A DNA stretch of 15,116 nucleotides from Anaerolinea thermophila (GCA_022729775.1 DZBA01000043.1:1-15116), one strand, 5' to 3'; numbered from the stretch's first letter, positions 7,297 through 14,983 are shown. Program-made: numbers and translations. The notes: generated by a model from the letters alone, not told the origin.

Positions 7297-7319
7297 AATT
7301 CACATCCTAAGTTGAACTT

Positions 7320-7343
7320 GCAGAGACGCCCTCCGCCTCTTGC
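7320..7343. repeat. Degenerate intergenic palindrome between sufD and the 183-aa gene
   Basis: GCAGAGACGCCC and TCCGCCTCTTGC form an imperfect stem (AGAG with CTCT, CG with CG, GC ends). It resembles a decayed copy of GCAGAGACGC...GCGTCTCTGC palindromes that I recall as dispersed repeats in several phyla. It lies in the 52-bp gap directly after the sufD stop codon. Confidence 0.35.
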
Positions 7344-7348
7344 GAAAA

Positions 7349-8680
7349 CTACGCCAATAACTTATCTTGAATTGCCTGTTGAAATCTTTCGCGCACGCCT
7401 TCAAAGGGGATGCGCTGCATAATTGGGTCGAAGAACCCCTCCACCGCAAGTCGCTCCGCGTCACGCTGCGGAATGCCGCGCGACTTAAGATAGAACAGCG
7501 GCTCTTGTTCGAGCTTGCCAACCGTCGCGCCATGCGTACAGCGCACATCATCCGCGAGAATTTCCAAACCGGGGATGGAATCCGCGCGGGCTTGCTCATC
7601 CAAAATAAGATTTCGATTCGCCTGATAGCCGTCCGTCTTTTGAGCGCCGGGCGCGACATAAATCATACCCTGCCAAACCGAGCGGCTCTTACCTTTCAAC
7701 GCGCCCTTGAACAACAAGTCGCTGGTGCAATGCGGCGCGAGGTGATTCTGCTGTGTGTCATGGTCGAGGTGCTGCGTGCCATCGGTGAAATAGAAACCGG
7801 ACATGCGTCCCGTTGCGCCTTCGCCCGCGAGGTCGAGATCAGAGAAATTTTTGGTCAAGTGCGAACCAACCGCGCCGAAAATCCAATCCAAATTCCCGCC
7901 ACGTTCCACGCGCGCGCGTTCATGCGAGAAGTTCCAGACATGACGTCCCCACGATTGTAATTCAACAAAGCGCAGGTTGGCATTTTCACCGACGTGGATT
8001 TCGACCACGCCCGCGTGCATGGCGTGACCTGTTTCGCTGGGCGACGCGGCTTCGTGGACATACGTGACCGACGCGCCGCTTTCAACGTGAGCGATGATGT
8101 GCGAAAAGTGCGCAAGGTTGGCGCCGGGTCCCCACAACACGGAATGAAGCGGGGTTTCAACTTCGACATTTTTAGGGACATAAAGCAGCACGCCGTTTTC
8201 AGATAACGCAGAAGCAAGCGCAGCAAATTTTCCATCGTCCGCTTTGACAATCTGCCCGACAAGTTTTTTCAGCAAGTCGGGATGATTCTTCTCCGCGTTT
8301 TTGAAATCGGTGAAGACCACGCCCTGCTTGACGAGCGATTCATCGAGTTGAATTTGCGAGCCGCCGGGCAACATGGTGATTTGTCCGCCGTGCTGTTCAC
8401 CGGTCAACGGTTGCAGCAAATATTCGGGGACGGCGGGTAAATCTTCAAACGCGCCAGCCTTCGGAATTTTGAATTCAGACGCGGGCAATAATCTTAAATC
8501 GGTGCGACGCCATGCTTCGTCCGTGTTGACGGGCATGGAAAGTTTGCTAAAAGATTCCCACGCCTGAGCGCGAAGGTCTTTCAACGCGCCAGCGGGAATC
8601 GAATCAGCGGTAAAGGTAAAATCTTTCGCGGCTGAATCGCGCCGCGTGCGGGTGACTGATACTTTGGGTTTCTCTTGCAT
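7349..8680 (-). CDS. sufD: Fe-S cluster assembly protein SufD
   Basis: SufD partners SufB in the SufBC2D scaffold. The 443-aa protein has a divergent N-terminal half and the conserved SufBD beta-helix core from about residue 160. This includes VLLYVPKNVEVETPLH, the HHDTQ-like stretch at 304-320 and CTHGATVGKL at 381-390. His383 in that motif matches the SufD histidine (H360 in E. coli by recollection) implicated in cluster assembly. The closing segment PLFYLKSRGIPQRDAERL aligns with the equivalent segment of SufB. The ribosome-binding site is weak (AGAG, about 6 nt before ATG). The gene lies 78 bp after sufB, separated by a palindromic repeat. Confidence 0.95.
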   Translation of the reverse strand: MQEKPKVSVTRTRRDSAAKDFTFTADSIPAGALKDLRAQAWESFSKLSMPVNTDEAWRRTDLRLLPASEFKIPKAGAFEDLPAVPEYLLQPLTGEQHGGQITMLPGGSQIQLDESLVKQGVVFTDFKNAEKNHPDLLKKLVGQIVKADDGKFAALASALSENGVLLYVPKNVEVETPLHSVLWGPGANLAHFSHIIAHVESGASVTYVHEAASPSETGHAMHAGVVEIHVGENANLRFVELQSWGRHVWNFSHERARVERGGNLDWIFGAVGSHLTKNFSDLDLAGEGATGRMSGFYFTDGTQHLDHDTQQNHLAPHCTSDLLFKGALKGKSRSVWQGMIYVAPGAQKTDGYQANRNLILDEQARADSIPGLEILADDVRCTHGATVGKLEQEPLFYLKSRGIPQRDAERLAVEGFFDPIMQRIPFEGVRERFQQAIQDKLLA

Positions 8681-8702
8681 GGGGTTCTCTGGTGTGTTAA
8701 GT

Positions 8703-8748
8703 TTAAGGTTGAAGGTTAAAGGTTGCAGGTTAACTTTAAACCTGCAAC
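8703..8748. repeat. Tandem AGGTT word array closing into a perfect 10-bp hairpin, sufB-sufD gap
   Basis: Four degenerate words (AAGGTTG, AAGGTTAA, AGGTTGC, AGGTTAA) run in tandem. GTTGCAGGTT (8722-8731) then pairs perfectly with AACCTGCAAC (8739-8748) around a 7-nt loop. The inverted words continue to about 8755. No T-tract follows on the minus strand. It occupies almost the whole spacer between sufB and sufD. Confidence 0.65.
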
Positions 8749-8758
8749 TTGCAACTTT

Positions 8759-11269
8759 CTACCCAATGCTTCCTTCCATCTGCAATTGAATCAGACGGTT
8801 CATCTCTACCGCATATTCCATCGGCAGTTCTTTGACCAGCGGCTCGATGAAGCCAGAGACGACCATCGTGGTCGCTTCCTCTTCGCTGAGTCCGCGCGAC
8901 ATGAGGTAGAAGAGTTGTTCCTCGCCCACTTTGCTTACCGAGGCTTCATGACCAATCGTCACGTCATCTTCGTCAATCTCGATGGTCGGATACGTGTCAG
9001 AGCGCGATTTGGGGTCGAGCAGCAGCGCGTCACAAACGACATTGGACTTAACTCCCTTCGCGCCTTTATACACCTTGACCAATCCGCGATACGAAGCCTG
9101 TCCGCCGTTCTTGGAAATAGACTTCGACGTAATCTTACTGGTCGTATTCGGCGCAAAGTGAACCATCTTGCTGCCCGCGTCTTGAATCTGCCCCGCGCTT
9201 GCAAACGCCATCGAAAGCATCTCGCCATGCGCGCCGGGTTCCATCAGGTAGCAGGAAGGGTACTTTTGAGTCACCTTGGACCCTAAATTACAATCAACCC
9301 ATTCATGGGTGCCGTTCTCAAAAACTTTGGCACGTTGCGTCACAAGGTTGTACACATTCGTTGACCAATTTTGAATCGTGGAATAGCGCGAGCGCGCGCC
9401 TTTCTTTACAACAATCTCAATTACGCCGGAATGGAATGAGTCGGTGGTGTATGTAGGCGCTGTACAGTTATGAGAAACAACGCCTTCTGCAACATAAGAC
9501 TCGTCTTCTTCCACAGAAAAATTGAAAACCTCGGTTTCCATTTCTTCGACAACAATCTCCTTGATGGGGACATAAAGAAAATTATCATCCATTGAGAAGG
9601 GAGAGCCGCTTAGGTCACCGGCAGGCGCGTTAACGCCGACAATCTCGCCAAACTTGGGGTTGAAGGGTGAAGCAATGACAACTGCATAAATATCTTTGCG
9701 CGGGAAAGCGCGCTCCTGTAAATTCACAGAAGCCGCAACACCCAAACGCAAACAGGCATCACGGAAAGCATACGCTAAATCTACAGAGACCGTGTTATAG
9801 CGGAACATGTTCTTTTTAGGGTCATAACTGCCATCTCCACGCCACATGCCCTTTATTAACTCAGCAAGCAAGGTTGTATCTGCATTAATAACCCATTCAG
9901 GAATATGTTTTTCGTAAACCGTTTTTCCAAATTCACGAGCAAATGTACGAGCGGCTTCAGTAGAGGAAAGAACCAATGTTTGTCCATTCTGACGCGGTGC
10001 GTTTGCAATTGGCGATTTATTAAAGTATCGTTCAATTAGAGATGTAGCATCAGCAAGGTATTCTTTTTCTTCAGCATGGAAAGACAGAGTTAAATAATGC
10101 TCGTTATCTACATGTCCTTCAGCAAAGTAATAACCAAGAAGGCGGAAAAAATCTGGCTCATACGGCAGATTAACATTGCGTTGAACTGGGGCATGTCGCC
10201 CGCGTCCCAGCGGAATAGTTACGCTGTGCGCAAGAGCAGGTTCAGCAATTGACTGAGGAATCGGAATAGCCAAATAATCGCCGGTCTTGAGGCTTTCTGC
10301 AAATTTCCAGATAGGTTGGAAATTTTTATTGCGCTCATTTTGTCTTTCACGGGGAACAACCAGCAAAGGATGTTCAGCGGTCACACGCAAAGTACGACCA
10401 CTATCACCATAAAAACGGATATTGTAAATATCACCATGATAAGGTCGTTTCATGGTGTGATACACCTTACGCCAGCGCCCCAAGTGTGTCATTACCTCAT
10501 CGCCGACTTCAACAGTCTCGATTGCCTTTTCGCCGTTGCGCGTGCGGACTTTTGCCCCTGCAATAAAACACCCTTCGACATAGTGCATTTGCGCTCCTTC
10601 ATCAACGATAATGAGCGTGCGCTCGAACTGACCAACATTGGCGGTATTCAAGCGGAAGTAAGCCTGTAAGGGCAAATCCACTTTCACGCCTTTGGGGACA
10701 TAAACGAAGGATCCGCCCGACCAAACGGCGCTGTTCAACGCTGCGAATTTATTATCCTCGATGGGAACAACCGTCCCGAAATATTCGCGGAACAAATCGG
10801 GGTGTTGTCTCAAGCCATCTTCGATGGAGAGGAATATCACGCCCTGTTTGGCAAGATGTTCTTGAATGGAATGGTACACCATCTCCGATTCGAATTGCGC
10901 GCCCAACCCTGCTAAGAATTTTCTTTCGGCTTCGGGAACGCCCAAACGGTCAAAAGTTTTTTTAATATCATCCGGCACATCATCCCACGACTTTTCGCTT
11001 TTATCCGTCGGTTTGACGTAATAATAAATATCATCGAGGTTGAGTTCAAGATGCGGTCCCCAGTTGGGCATGGGACGCGCAAGGAAATGCTCCAAAGCCT
11101 TCAAGCGGAAGTCCAACATCCACTGCGGCTCGCCCTTCATGCGGGAGATATTTTCAACAACTTCGCGACTCAAACCCTTTTGGGATTTGAAGGAGTAATT
11201 ATCGTCGCGGCTGTGAAAGCCGTATTTGTAATCGCCAATTTCTTCAAGGATTTTTTCGTCTTCGCTCAT
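8759..11269 (-). CDS. sufB: Fe-S cluster assembly scaffold SufB, interrupted by an intein
   Basis: The frame encodes 836 residues, against about 470-495 for a typical SufB. Removing residues 234-601 (an intein) leaves 468 residues: an N-extein of 233 and a C-extein of 235. The joined sequence restores YVEG-CTAPTY. The C-extein holds the cysteine in VVCDALLL (C746) and the glutamate in GHEAS (E775). By recalled alignment these match E. coli C405 and E434, and C602 would match C254, the residue proposed to receive sulfur. The N-extein contains no cysteine. SufB forms SufBC2D with SufC and SufD and builds the nascent cluster. AGGA lies about 8 nt before the ATG. The gene lies between sufC and sufD with no frameshift, so function depends on protein splicing. 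Confidence 0.97.
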   Translation of the reverse strand: MSEDEKILEEIGDYKYGFHSRDDNYSFKSQKGLSREVVENISRMKGEPQWMLDFRLKALEHFLARPMPNWGPHLELNLDDIYYYVKPTDKSEKSWDDVPDDIKKTFDRLGVPEAERKFLAGLGAQFESEMVYHSIQEHLAKQGVIFLSIEDGLRQHPDLFREYFGTVVPIEDNKFAALNSAVWSGGSFVYVPKGVKVDLPLQAYFRLNTANVGQFERTLIIVDEGAQMHYVEGCFIAGAKVRTRNGEKAIETVEVGDEVMTHLGRWRKVYHTMKRPYHGDIYNIRFYGDSGRTLRVTAEHPLLVVPRERQNERNKNFQPIWKFAESLKTGDYLAIPIPQSIAEPALAHSVTIPLGRGRHAPVQRNVNLPYEPDFFRLLGYYFAEGHVDNEHYLTLSFHAEEKEYLADATSLIERYFNKSPIANAPRQNGQTLVLSSTEAARTFAREFGKTVYEKHIPEWVINADTTLLAELIKGMWRGDGSYDPKKNMFRYNTVSVDLAYAFRDACLRLGVAASVNLQERAFPRKDIYAVVIASPFNPKFGEIVGVNAPAGDLSGSPFSMDDNFLYVPIKEIVVEEMETEVFNFSVEEDESYVAEGVVSHNCTAPTYTTDSFHSGVIEIVVKKGARSRYSTIQNWSTNVYNLVTQRAKVFENGTHEWVDCNLGSKVTQKYPSCYLMEPGAHGEMLSMAFASAGQIQDAGSKMVHFAPNTTSKITSKSISKNGGQASYRGLVKVYKGAKGVKSNVVCDALLLDPKSRSDTYPTIEIDEDDVTIGHEASVSKVGEEQLFYLMSRGLSEEEATTMVVSGFIEPLVKELPMEYAVEMNRLIQLQMEGSIG
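9467..10570 (-). mobile_element. SufB intein with LAGLIDADG homing endonuclease (368 aa)
   Basis: It spans SufB residues 234-601. Block A starts with Cys1 in CFIAGAKVRTRNG. Block B contains TAEH (T64-H67, intein numbering) in LRVTAEHPLLV. The endonuclease region has LAGLIDADG motif 1, LLGYYFAEG, with Glu151, and motif 2, LIKGMWRGDGS, with Asp246. KHIP is seen between them. Block F is VFNFSVEEDESYVAEG. Block G is VVSHN, with penultimate His367 and Asn368, followed by Cys+1. All residues expected for class 1 splicing are present, and both endonuclease acids are kept. The interior is AT-rich: 10021-10080 has 21 G+C of 60 and 10081-10140 has 20 of 60, against 34 of 60 at 9001-9060 in the extein. 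The site matches, by my recollection, that of the mycobacterial SufB intein. Confidence 0.97.
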
Positions 11270-11290
11270 GGGGTTATCCTACTAATAAAA

Positions 11291-11318
11291 AGATTGCTTC
11301 GCAGGCTCGCAATGACAT
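11291..11318. repeat. Fragment of a CATTGCGAG...GAAGCAATC-type dispersed palindrome, sufC-sufB gap
   Basis: Read on the minus strand the element contains TGTCATTGCGAGCC and TGCGAAGCAATCT, and the ends ATTGC/GCAAT pair. It resembles the widespread intergenic palindrome TCATTGCGAG-GAAGCAATC that I recall from many environmental genomes, including Chloroflexota, with a shortened centre. It lies in the 60-bp gap between sufC and sufB, upstream of the sufB ribosome-binding site. Confidence 0.55.
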
Positions 11319-11329
11319 TATGCGACTTC

Positions 11330-12106
11330 CTATCCTTCGGGTACTGCGTCATACTTCTCACGCACCCAGTCATAACCATGCTCTTCGAGGTGGAGCGCCA
11401 ACTCAGGACCACCGGATTCGACAATGCGTCCGTGCATCATGATGTGAACAAACTGCGGCTTGATGTAATTCAGCAGGCGTTGATAATGCGTAATTACCAA
11501 TACGCCGAGGTCAGGGCCGGCAAGCGCGTTCACCCCTTCCGAGACGATGCGCAGCGCGTCAATGTCCAACCCGGAATCGGTTTCATCCAAAATGGCGATG
11601 GATGGTTTGAGCGTCGCCATTTGCAGGATTTCCGCGCGCTTCTTTTCTCCGCCGGAAAAACCGTCGTTAAGATAACGCCCCGCAAAAGCATGATCCATCT
11701 TGAGCGTATCCATTTTTTCTTTTAGCATTTTACGAAACTCAGGGATGGGAACTCCCTTATCTTCGGGGTTTTCCGCGCGGCGGCGCGCATTAATCGCGGA
11801 ACGTAAAAAGTTCGCAACGGTCACGCCGGGGATGGCAACCGGGTATTGAAACGCAAGAAAAATTCCCGCGCGGGAGCGTTCATCCGGTTCGAGTTCGCGT
11901 ATGTTTTTTCCGTCAAAAAGGATTTCGCCTTCGGTGACAGTGTAGTTAGGATGCCCCATTAATGTATAAGCCAACGTAGACTTGCCCGTGCCGTTCGGTC
12001 CCATGATCGCATGAATTTCGCCCTGTTTGATCGTAAGCGTCAGACCTTTAAGAATTTCTTTACCTTCGATGCTGACATGCAAATTTTTGATTTCCAACTG
12101 AGACAT
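11330..12106 (-). CDS. sufC: Fe-S assembly ATPase SufC (ABC-type)
   Basis: SufC is the ATPase of the SufBC2D scaffold; ATP binding drives rearrangement of SufB-SufD. The 258-aa protein has Walker A GPNGTGKST (36-44), Q-loop Gln87 in AFQYP, signature FSGGEKKR (150-157), Walker B AILDETDSGLD (171-181) with Glu175, and switch His207 in ITHYQR. These are typical of SufC, including the GLDIDALR run. The frame opens at a GTG at 12115, but that codon overlaps the AAGGAG ribosome-binding site (12120-12115). The ATG at 12106-12104 has an 8-nt spacer and gives MSQLEIKNLHV, so I take it as the start. It is the first gene of the suf operon. Confidence 0.97.
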   Translation of the reverse strand: MSQLEIKNLHVSIEGKEILKGLTLTIKQGEIHAIMGPNGTGKSTLAYTLMGHPNYTVTEGEILFDGKNIRELEPDERSRAGIFLAFQYPVAIPGVTVANFLRSAINARRRAENPEDKGVPIPEFRKMLKEKMDTLKMDHAFAGRYLNDGFSGGEKKRAEILQMATLKPSIAILDETDSGLDIDALRIVSEGVNALAGPDLGVLVITHYQRLLNYIKPQFVHIMMHGRIVESGGPELALHLEEHGYDWVREKYDAVPEG

Positions 12107-12154
12107 TCGTTTCACTCCTTAAGCCATAACTGGCGTTTTTATCAATGAAACGGC

Positions 12155-12183
12155 ATTATAGCAAAGGAGAGTGGATTTGTCAA
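12155..12183 (-). promoter_or_regulatory. Consensus sigma-70 promoter of the suf operon
   Basis: On the minus strand the -35 is TTGACA (12183-12178) and the -10 is TATAAT (12160-12155), both perfect, with a 17-nt spacer. Transcription would start near 12148, giving a leader of about 40 nt before the sufC ATG, with AAGGAG in place. A perfect promoter implies strong basal expression that is probably held down by a repressor. Confidence 0.9.
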
Positions 12184-12200
12184 TATTTATGATAATTTTC
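12182..12200 (-). promoter_or_regulatory. Weak Fur-box-like sequence overlapping the suf -35
   Basis: The 19 bases from 12200 to 12182 (minus strand) match 13 of 19 positions of the classical Fur consensus GATAATGATAATCATTATC. They overlap the first two bases of the -35. The region is AT-rich, so a chance match is quite possible. I see no SufR-type or IscR-type operator. Confidence 0.2.
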
Positions 12201-12223
12201 TAGTATATTAAATCCGCGCGAAC

Positions 12224-12260
12224 AAAAACCGAGTCCAAAGCGGTTGACTTTGGACTCGGT
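12224..12260 (-). terminator. Intrinsic terminator of the tal-pgi gene
   Basis: A perfect 13-bp stem, ACCGAGTCCAAAG (12260-12248) with CTTTGGACTCGGT (12240-12228), encloses a 7-nt loop and runs into a short T-tract on the minus strand. It starts six bases after the tal-pgi stop codon. It separates that gene from the suf promoter. Confidence 0.93.
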
Positions 12261-12266
12261 AACTGA

Positions 12267-14939
12267 TTACGCAAGCGATTTCAGGTCCTTCACATCGCTC
12301 AATTTGATGCGGATCGCCTTGCGCCCCGCCGCTTTTAGCGCTTCGTAATCGCCCAGCGCTTGCGCGCGGATGAGCGTCCCGAAGGTCATTCCCTGCGTGG
12401 GAATTTCCATATCATCTTTTGCGTCATACACAACCTGAATGAACAAACCCTTATTGGTACCACCCTTGTGGAATTGCCCGGTGGAATGTTGGAAGCGCGG
12501 ACCAAATCCAGCGGTCACAGCGCAGCGCGTCTTTTCGCGGATGACAACCCGCAGCTGTTGAACAACGTCTATCATCTCTTGATTGCGCGGAATGTAGGCA
12601 TTAATGGAAACATAACTTCCCATCTCTGCCTGCGCGAGGAATTCATCCAGCGCCTTTTTCGCGTCCTTCATTTCAACCAAGTCGAGTTCCGCTAATTTAC
12701 CAGTGGATTGATAATCTTTGATTTTTGCAATCGTGCGCAGTTTGCTATCCTGCACGTCAGGCTGGTCGAAAGCGTTGACGTTGAGGATGTGACATGCAAC
12801 AGCGGTGGCAATCTCCCAGCGATAAAACTCCGCGCCCGCGTCATACGGGTTGTTGATTTGGAATTGCAAAATCGGGAAACCGACTTTCTGCAATTCGGCA
12901 ATTTCCTTGTCGAACTCGCCGCCTTGACGCAAGTATACAAAGAAGCGGTCATCGCCGTAAATCTTCGGGTCGCCGAGCGGTTCAAGCGCAACGGGCAAAA
13001 TTCCCTTGCCATGCTTGCCGCTGGATTCCGCCACAACCTGCTCAACCCACCCCGCCAGCGCGGACACAGATGAATCAGCGATAACGGTCATCTTGTCCCT
13101 GCCAACCAGCGCGCACTCCGCCATGATTGTTCCCAAGACAAAACCGATGCCATGCGCCGCGTTTGAATCTTTCTTGATTCTTTCAGCGGTTTCCAATAAT
13201 TTTTCGATATCCATGCCAAGCAGCGCGGCGGGGACTAATCCAAAATCGGTCAGCGCGGAAAATCTTCCGCCGACGTTTGGATCCGCGTTGAAGACTTTTC
13301 TAAACCCGCGCTCTTTTGCCATTTTTTCCAATGACGTGCCGGAATCTGTAATGGCAATAAAACGCGAGCCAGCCCCATTGCTTAATTTCCAAATATAGTC
13401 AAATGCCGCCATGAGCTCGGCTGTGCCGCCAGATTTACTTGCCACAATGTAAAGGGATTTCTCCGGCGGGTAATCTTTGAAAGTCTGCGCGACCTGCTGC
13501 GGGTCGGTTGAATCAAGAATGGCTAAAGACAACTTCGCTTCGATATTCGCGCCTGCAAGCAAAGAGGAAAGCACTTCTGCGGTCAGCGACGAGCCGCCCA
13601 TACCGATGACCAATACGCGGTCAACGCCTTCTTCATGGACTTGCTTTGCGAAAGCGTAATAATCATCCAAGCGCGCGCGCGCATCCTCGATGGAGTGCAG
13701 CCAACCGAGCCGCTTGATAACCTCTGCTTGACCTACGGGATCGTTCGTCCACAAAGTGGGGTCATGTGACCACATCCGCGCGGGAATCGAATCCGACTCG
13801 AGCTGCGCCAAGCGCGTGGCAATTGCCCCGGAAAGAAAATCCAACGAAGCGGCATTGTTCTCGCGCCGCTCTTCGATTGCATTCAAAAGATTCATAAATG
13901 CCTCCTCAAACGCTTTCACGCCTTCATCTTCCAATTCTGTTGTCACTTCATCCATAGAAATTCCAAGCGATTCGATTTGGGCGAGCTGTGCCTGACATTC
14001 CTCCAAACCAACCGTGAGGGTCAGCCCCGGATTGCCATGCTCGCGGAAAGCGTCCAGCGTTGCAGGCGGGACAGTATTCACAGTGTCGGGTCCAATGAGG
14101 CTATCCACATACAACGTGTCGGGATATTTGGGATTCTTCGTCCCTGTCGAAGCCCACAGCGGACGCTGCACGCGCGCGCTGAATCGCGTCTTTAGTTGAT
14201 GAAAACGCGCGGAGGTAAAGAAATCTTCAAACGTGTGATAGGCGATTTTGGCATTTGCAATCGCAGCTTTTCCGCGCAGCGGAGAATCTTCCGTCAAGCG
14301 CGGGTCAATCTTCGTATCGAGACGCGAGATAAAAAACGACGCGACAGAGGCAATATTGTTCACGGGCAGGTCAAGCACCACGCGGTCAACAAGCCCGGAA
14401 ACATAAGATTCCATCACCTCGACATAACGCGCAATGGAAAAAATCAACGTGACGTTGACATTGATACCCGCTGCGATGGTCGCGCGGATGGCAGGAATAC
14501 CCGCTTTTGTCGCGGGAATTTTAATCATCAAGTTTGGACGATTTACGCGCTCCCACAATTCCTGCGCCTGCGCGATGGCGCCTTCGGTATCGTTGGCAAG
14601 GTACGGGCTGACTTCGAGACTCACGTAGCCATCGCCGCATTTGGTTTGGTCATACAACGGGCGGAACAAATCACACGCCTGTTGAATATCTTCAATGGCA
14701 AGCTGCCAGAATATCTTTTCAGAATCCCAGCCCGCCCACGCCAACGGAGTCAAAGCCGAGTCGTAATCATTCGATTTGGCGATGGCATTTTGGAAGATGG
14801 TTGGGTTCGACGTTACGCCGCGAATCTCGCCGCGTTCTATCATTGCTTTTAGTTCGCCGGTCTCCAAAAGTTTTCTTTGGATGTTGTCGTACCAGAGGGA
14901 TTGTTTAAGGGAGGTTAATTTTTTTATCGATTCGAACAT
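12267..14939 (-). CDS. Bifunctional transaldolase / glucose-6-phosphate isomerase
   Basis: The 890-aa fusion joins two sugar-phosphate enzymes. Residues 1 to about 370 are transaldolase: GVTSNPTIF (41-49), the Schiff-base lysine K140 in MIKIPATKAG, and ASTGTKNP (263-270). Residues from about 385 to 890 are phosphoglucose isomerase: VIGMGGSSL (444-452), SKSGGTAE (501-508), the likely catalytic glutamate E638 in AESSGKHGKG, NAFDQPDVQ near 722-730 and HSTGQFHKGG (818-827). Transaldolase works in the non-oxidative pentose phosphate pathway; the isomerase interconverts glucose-6- and fructose-6-phosphate. Fusing them ties fructose-6-phosphate production to its isomerisation. GGAG lies five bases before the ATG. 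The gene is separate from the suf operon, with its own terminator. Confidence 0.96.
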   Translation of the reverse strand: MFESIKKLTSLKQSLWYDNIQRKLLETGELKAMIERGEIRGVTSNPTIFQNAIAKSNDYDSALTPLAWAGWDSEKIFWQLAIEDIQQACDLFRPLYDQTKCGDGYVSLEVSPYLANDTEGAIAQAQELWERVNRPNLMIKIPATKAGIPAIRATIAAGINVNVTLIFSIARYVEVMESYVSGLVDRVVLDLPVNNIASVASFFISRLDTKIDPRLTEDSPLRGKAAIANAKIAYHTFEDFFTSARFHQLKTRFSARVQRPLWASTGTKNPKYPDTLYVDSLIGPDTVNTVPPATLDAFREHGNPGLTLTVGLEECQAQLAQIESLGISMDEVTTELEDEGVKAFEEAFMNLLNAIEERRENNAASLDFLSGAIATRLAQLESDSIPARMWSHDPTLWTNDPVGQAEVIKRLGWLHSIEDARARLDDYYAFAKQVHEEGVDRVLVIGMGGSSLTAEVLSSLLAGANIEAKLSLAILDSTDPQQVAQTFKDYPPEKSLYIVASKSGGTAELMAAFDYIWKLSNGAGSRFIAITDSGTSLEKMAKERGFRKVFNADPNVGGRFSALTDFGLVPAALLGMDIEKLLETAERIKKDSNAAHGIGFVLGTIMAECALVGRDKMTVIADSSVSALAGWVEQVVAESSGKHGKGILPVALEPLGDPKIYGDDRFFVYLRQGGEFDKEIAELQKVGFPILQFQINNPYDAGAEFYRWEIATAVACHILNVNAFDQPDVQDSKLRTIAKIKDYQSTGKLAELDLVEMKDAKKALDEFLAQAEMGSYVSINAYIPRNQEMIDVVQQLRVVIREKTRCAVTAGFGPRFQHSTGQFHKGGTNKGLFIQVVYDAKDDMEIPTQGMTFGTLIRAQALGDYEALKAAGRKAIRIKLSDVKDLKSLA

Positions 14940-14953
14940 GATATCTCCAACAT

Positions 14954-14983
14954 GGTAATTGGAGATTGGTAATCAGTAATTGA
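14954..14983. repeat. Degenerate 9-nt word repeat upstream of tal-pgi
   Basis: Three related words, GGTAATTGG (14954-14962), TTGGTAATC (14966-14974) and AGTAATTGA (14975-14983), follow each other just upstream of the tal-pgi ribosome-binding site. It is built like the other intergenic word arrays here but uses a different word. Confidence 0.4.

Noticed and set aside
8703..8755. Intrinsic terminator between sufB and sufD
   Set aside because: The hairpin is perfect, but no T-tract follows on the minus strand, and stopping here would cut off sufD and sufS.
9467..10570. Insert in sufB as an assembly error, fused gene or in-frame transposon
   Set aside because: The boundaries fall exactly on intein splice residues, all splicing blocks are in order, and the exteins rejoin into an intact SufB.
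11051..11725. Plus-strand open frame (224 aa) across sufB and sufC
   Set aside because: It is antisense to two strongly conserved genes and their spacer, with no recognisable domain.
12107..12115. GTG start for sufC
   Set aside because: The GTG overlaps the AAGGAG ribosome-binding site, and the ATG nine bases downstream has ideal spacing and gives the family N-terminus.
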